Assembly (NCBI GenBank): GCA_029863825.1
Contig: JAOTUP010000102.1
Coordinates: forward strand, 1 to 6,958
DNA from: Acidobacteriota bacterium
GTDB lineage: Bacteria > Acidobacteriota > Thermoanaerobaculia > Multivoradales > JAHEKO01
Length of the DNA: 6,958 bases
Direction of reading: 5' to 3'
The translations under genes were made by a program, and so were the position numbers. The first letter of the stretch is position 1. Each line of letters opens with the position of its first letter. This document shows positions 5,678 through 6,958 of this stretch, piece by piece. The notes beneath the pieces are model-generated. The model worked only from the letters and a program-made list of their open reading frames with translations, was not told the DNA's origin and did no database searches.

Positions 5678-6958
5678 GTGGCGATTCGAGGCACTGCAGA
5701 CGGACTGAGCAGGCCGCGATCATTGGGCGGAGATGTCCCGATTCCCGAGCTGCGCCGGGCCTTGCATCGCGTCGCCGACGAGATCGCCGATTATCTTGAC
5801 TCGGTCGGAGAGCGGCGGGTCCTGCCGCTCGTGGAGCCGGGAGACGTAGCGGCGCAGCTTCCGCCTTCGCCGCCGCGGACCGGCGAATCGCTCGAGCAGA
5901 TCCTGGACGACTACAAACAACTGATCGAGCCCAACGTCACGCACTGGAATCACCCGGGATTCCTGGCCTATTTCTCAATCACCGGCTCAGGGCCGGGCAT
6001 TATCGGCGAGGCCCTGGCCTCCGCCCTGAACGTCAATGCGATGCTGTGGCGCACGTCGCCCGCCGCCACCGAGCTCGAAGTCGTGACGTGCGACTGGTTG
6101 CGGCAGATGCTCGGACTGGATGAAGGGTTTTCCGGCCATATCAACGATACGGCCTCGATCTCGACGCTGCTGGCCCTGGCTGCGGCTCGCCATCGCCTGG
6201 ACCCGACGATTCGCGAGCGGGGCCTGGCCGGTCGATCCGAGGTTTCTGGTCTGACCGTCTACGCCAGCGACCAGGCACACTCGTCCGTTGACAAGGCGGT
6301 CATGGCGCTCGGGATCGGACACGGGAATCTCCGCCGCATCGCCTGCGATGAGCAGTTCCGGCTGGCTCCAGAGGAACTGGCCGCCGCGATCGAGGCGGAT
6401 CGCCAAACCGGGCTGCAGCCGATGGCGGTAGTGGCCACAGCCGGCACGACGTCGACGACGAGCGTCGATCCGTTGACCGCCATCGCCGACTTGTGCCAGC
6501 GGCAGGGTCTGTGGCTTCACGTCGATGGTGCCTATGCCGGAAGTGCGGCCGTCTGCGAGGAGTACCGACGGCATTTCGCCGGTTGGGAGCGTGCCGATTC
6601 GATTGTAGTGAATCCTCACAAGTGGCTCTTTACACCGGTCGACTGCTCGGTGCTCTTCGTCCGTGAGGAGGACTTGCTGCGTGAGACGTTTTCGCTTGTT
6701 CCCGAGTACTTGCGCTCGCAAGAAGGCGAGAAGAACCTCATGGACCTGGGCGTGCAACTCGGGCGCAGGTTCAGGGCGCTCAAGCTCTGGATGGTCATCC
6801 GGGCCTTCGGTGTCGACGGCCTCCAGGAACGAATCCGATACCACTGTGCCCTGGCAGAAGAGCTCGCCCGGAGAATCGACGGCGACCGAGATTTCGAGGT
6901 GGTTGCTCCGGTTCCCTTCAGCACCGTCTGCTTTCGCTGGCTCGAGGGAGCGGACGAC
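5678..6958 (+). CDS. Group II PLP-dependent decarboxylase, aromatic amino acid decarboxylase-like (3' end cut by window edge)
   Basis: The first 427 codons are visible; the family usually has about 470-480. It belongs to the fold-type I pyridoxal phosphate decarboxylases related to aromatic-L-amino-acid decarboxylase, cytoplasmic enzymes that remove CO2 from amino acids. Seen: THWNHPGFLAYF (88-99), NVNAMLWRTSPAATELE (118-134), DTASIST (157-163), QAHSS (199-203) with H201 expected to stack on the cofactor ring, D283 in VDGAYAG for the pyridine nitrogen, and NPHKW (312-316) with K315 as the Schiff-base lysine. LGRRFRALKLW (361-371) follows the catalytic loop. That loop has no tyrosine: NLMDLGVQ (353-360) carries leucine where the family has its proton-donor Tyr. 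Start is GTG at 5678, 3 nt after the previous stop and in the same frame, with a poor ribosome-binding site; TTG at 5723 is an alternative that gives a more usual N-terminus. The substrate cannot be assigned. Confidence 0.93.
   Translation, partial: MAIRGTADGLSRPRSLGGDVPIPELRRALHRVADEIADYLDSVGERRVLPLVEPGDVAAQLPPSPPRTGESLEQILDDYKQLIEPNVTHWNHPGFLAYFSITGSGPGIIGEALASALNVNAMLWRTSPAATELEVVTCDWLRQMLGLDEGFSGHINDTASISTLLALAAARHRLDPTIRERGLAGRSEVSGLTVYASDQAHSSVDKAVMALGIGHGNLRRIACDEQFRLAPEELAAAIEADRQTGLQPMAVVATAGTTSTTSVDPLTAIADLCQRQGLWLHVDGAYAGSAAVCEEYRRHFAGWERADSIVVNPHKWLFTPVDCSVLFVREEDLLRETFSLVPEYLRSQEGEKNLMDLGVQLGRRFRALKLWMVIRAFGVDGLQERIRYHCALAEELARRIDGDRDFEVVAPVPFSTVCFRWLEGADD

Noticed and set aside
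5987..6844. 285-residue minus-strand open frame opposite the decarboxylase
   Set aside because: The plus strand encodes a complete series of PLP-decarboxylase motifs over the same bases. The antisense product has no family resemblance.

Overview
The window is compact, GC-rich chromosomal DNA with strong codon bias and almost no non-coding space. It holds seven protein-coding genes in two divergent groups. I see no mobile element, CRISPR array, tRNA or rRNA. The gene set (split three-subunit transhydrogenase, type II bacterial thymidylate kinase, HolB, Sec-exported DsbA-like protein, aromatic-type PLP decarboxylase) points to a GC-rich, probably Gram-negative bacterium. An acidobacterial or deltaproteobacterial-like lineage would fit, but that is an impression from protein style and is not demonstrated here.

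Left half, minus strand (1-2788): pntAA-pntAB-pntB encode the proton-translocating NAD(P)+ transhydrogenase in its split-alpha form. The reading frames are packed tightly: a 1-nt overlap between the first two and a 9-nt gap before pntB. pntB runs off the left edge about 10-20 codons before its expected end. PntAA binds NAD(H), PntAB and the N-terminal part of PntB form the membrane channel, and the C-terminal part of PntB binds NADP(H). Together they use the proton gradient to make NADPH.

Divergent spacer (2789-2976): there is a candidate pnt promoter with a perfect TTGACA -35 on the minus strand. A tight cluster of inverted repeats overlaps its -10 region and the presumed leader. No good ribosome-binding site precedes the GTG start of tmk.

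Right half, plus strand (2977-6958): tmk and holB overlap by 4 nt (GTGA) and supply dTDP synthesis and the clamp-loader delta-prime subunit. A hairpin with the holB stop codon in its loop and a good sigma70-like promoter (TTGGCG-N17-TATCAT) then lead into an exported protein. That protein joins a SurA-N-like chaperone segment to a DsbA-like thioredoxin domain (CPFC) and has no PPIase domain. Three bases after its stop, in the same frame, begins a group II PLP-dependent decarboxylase that runs off the right edge.

The observation most worth following is in the decarboxylase. The PLP-binding residues are intact, but the catalytic-loop tyrosine of the aromatic amino acid decarboxylase family appears to be replaced by leucine. 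No clearly new multi-gene system is visible.
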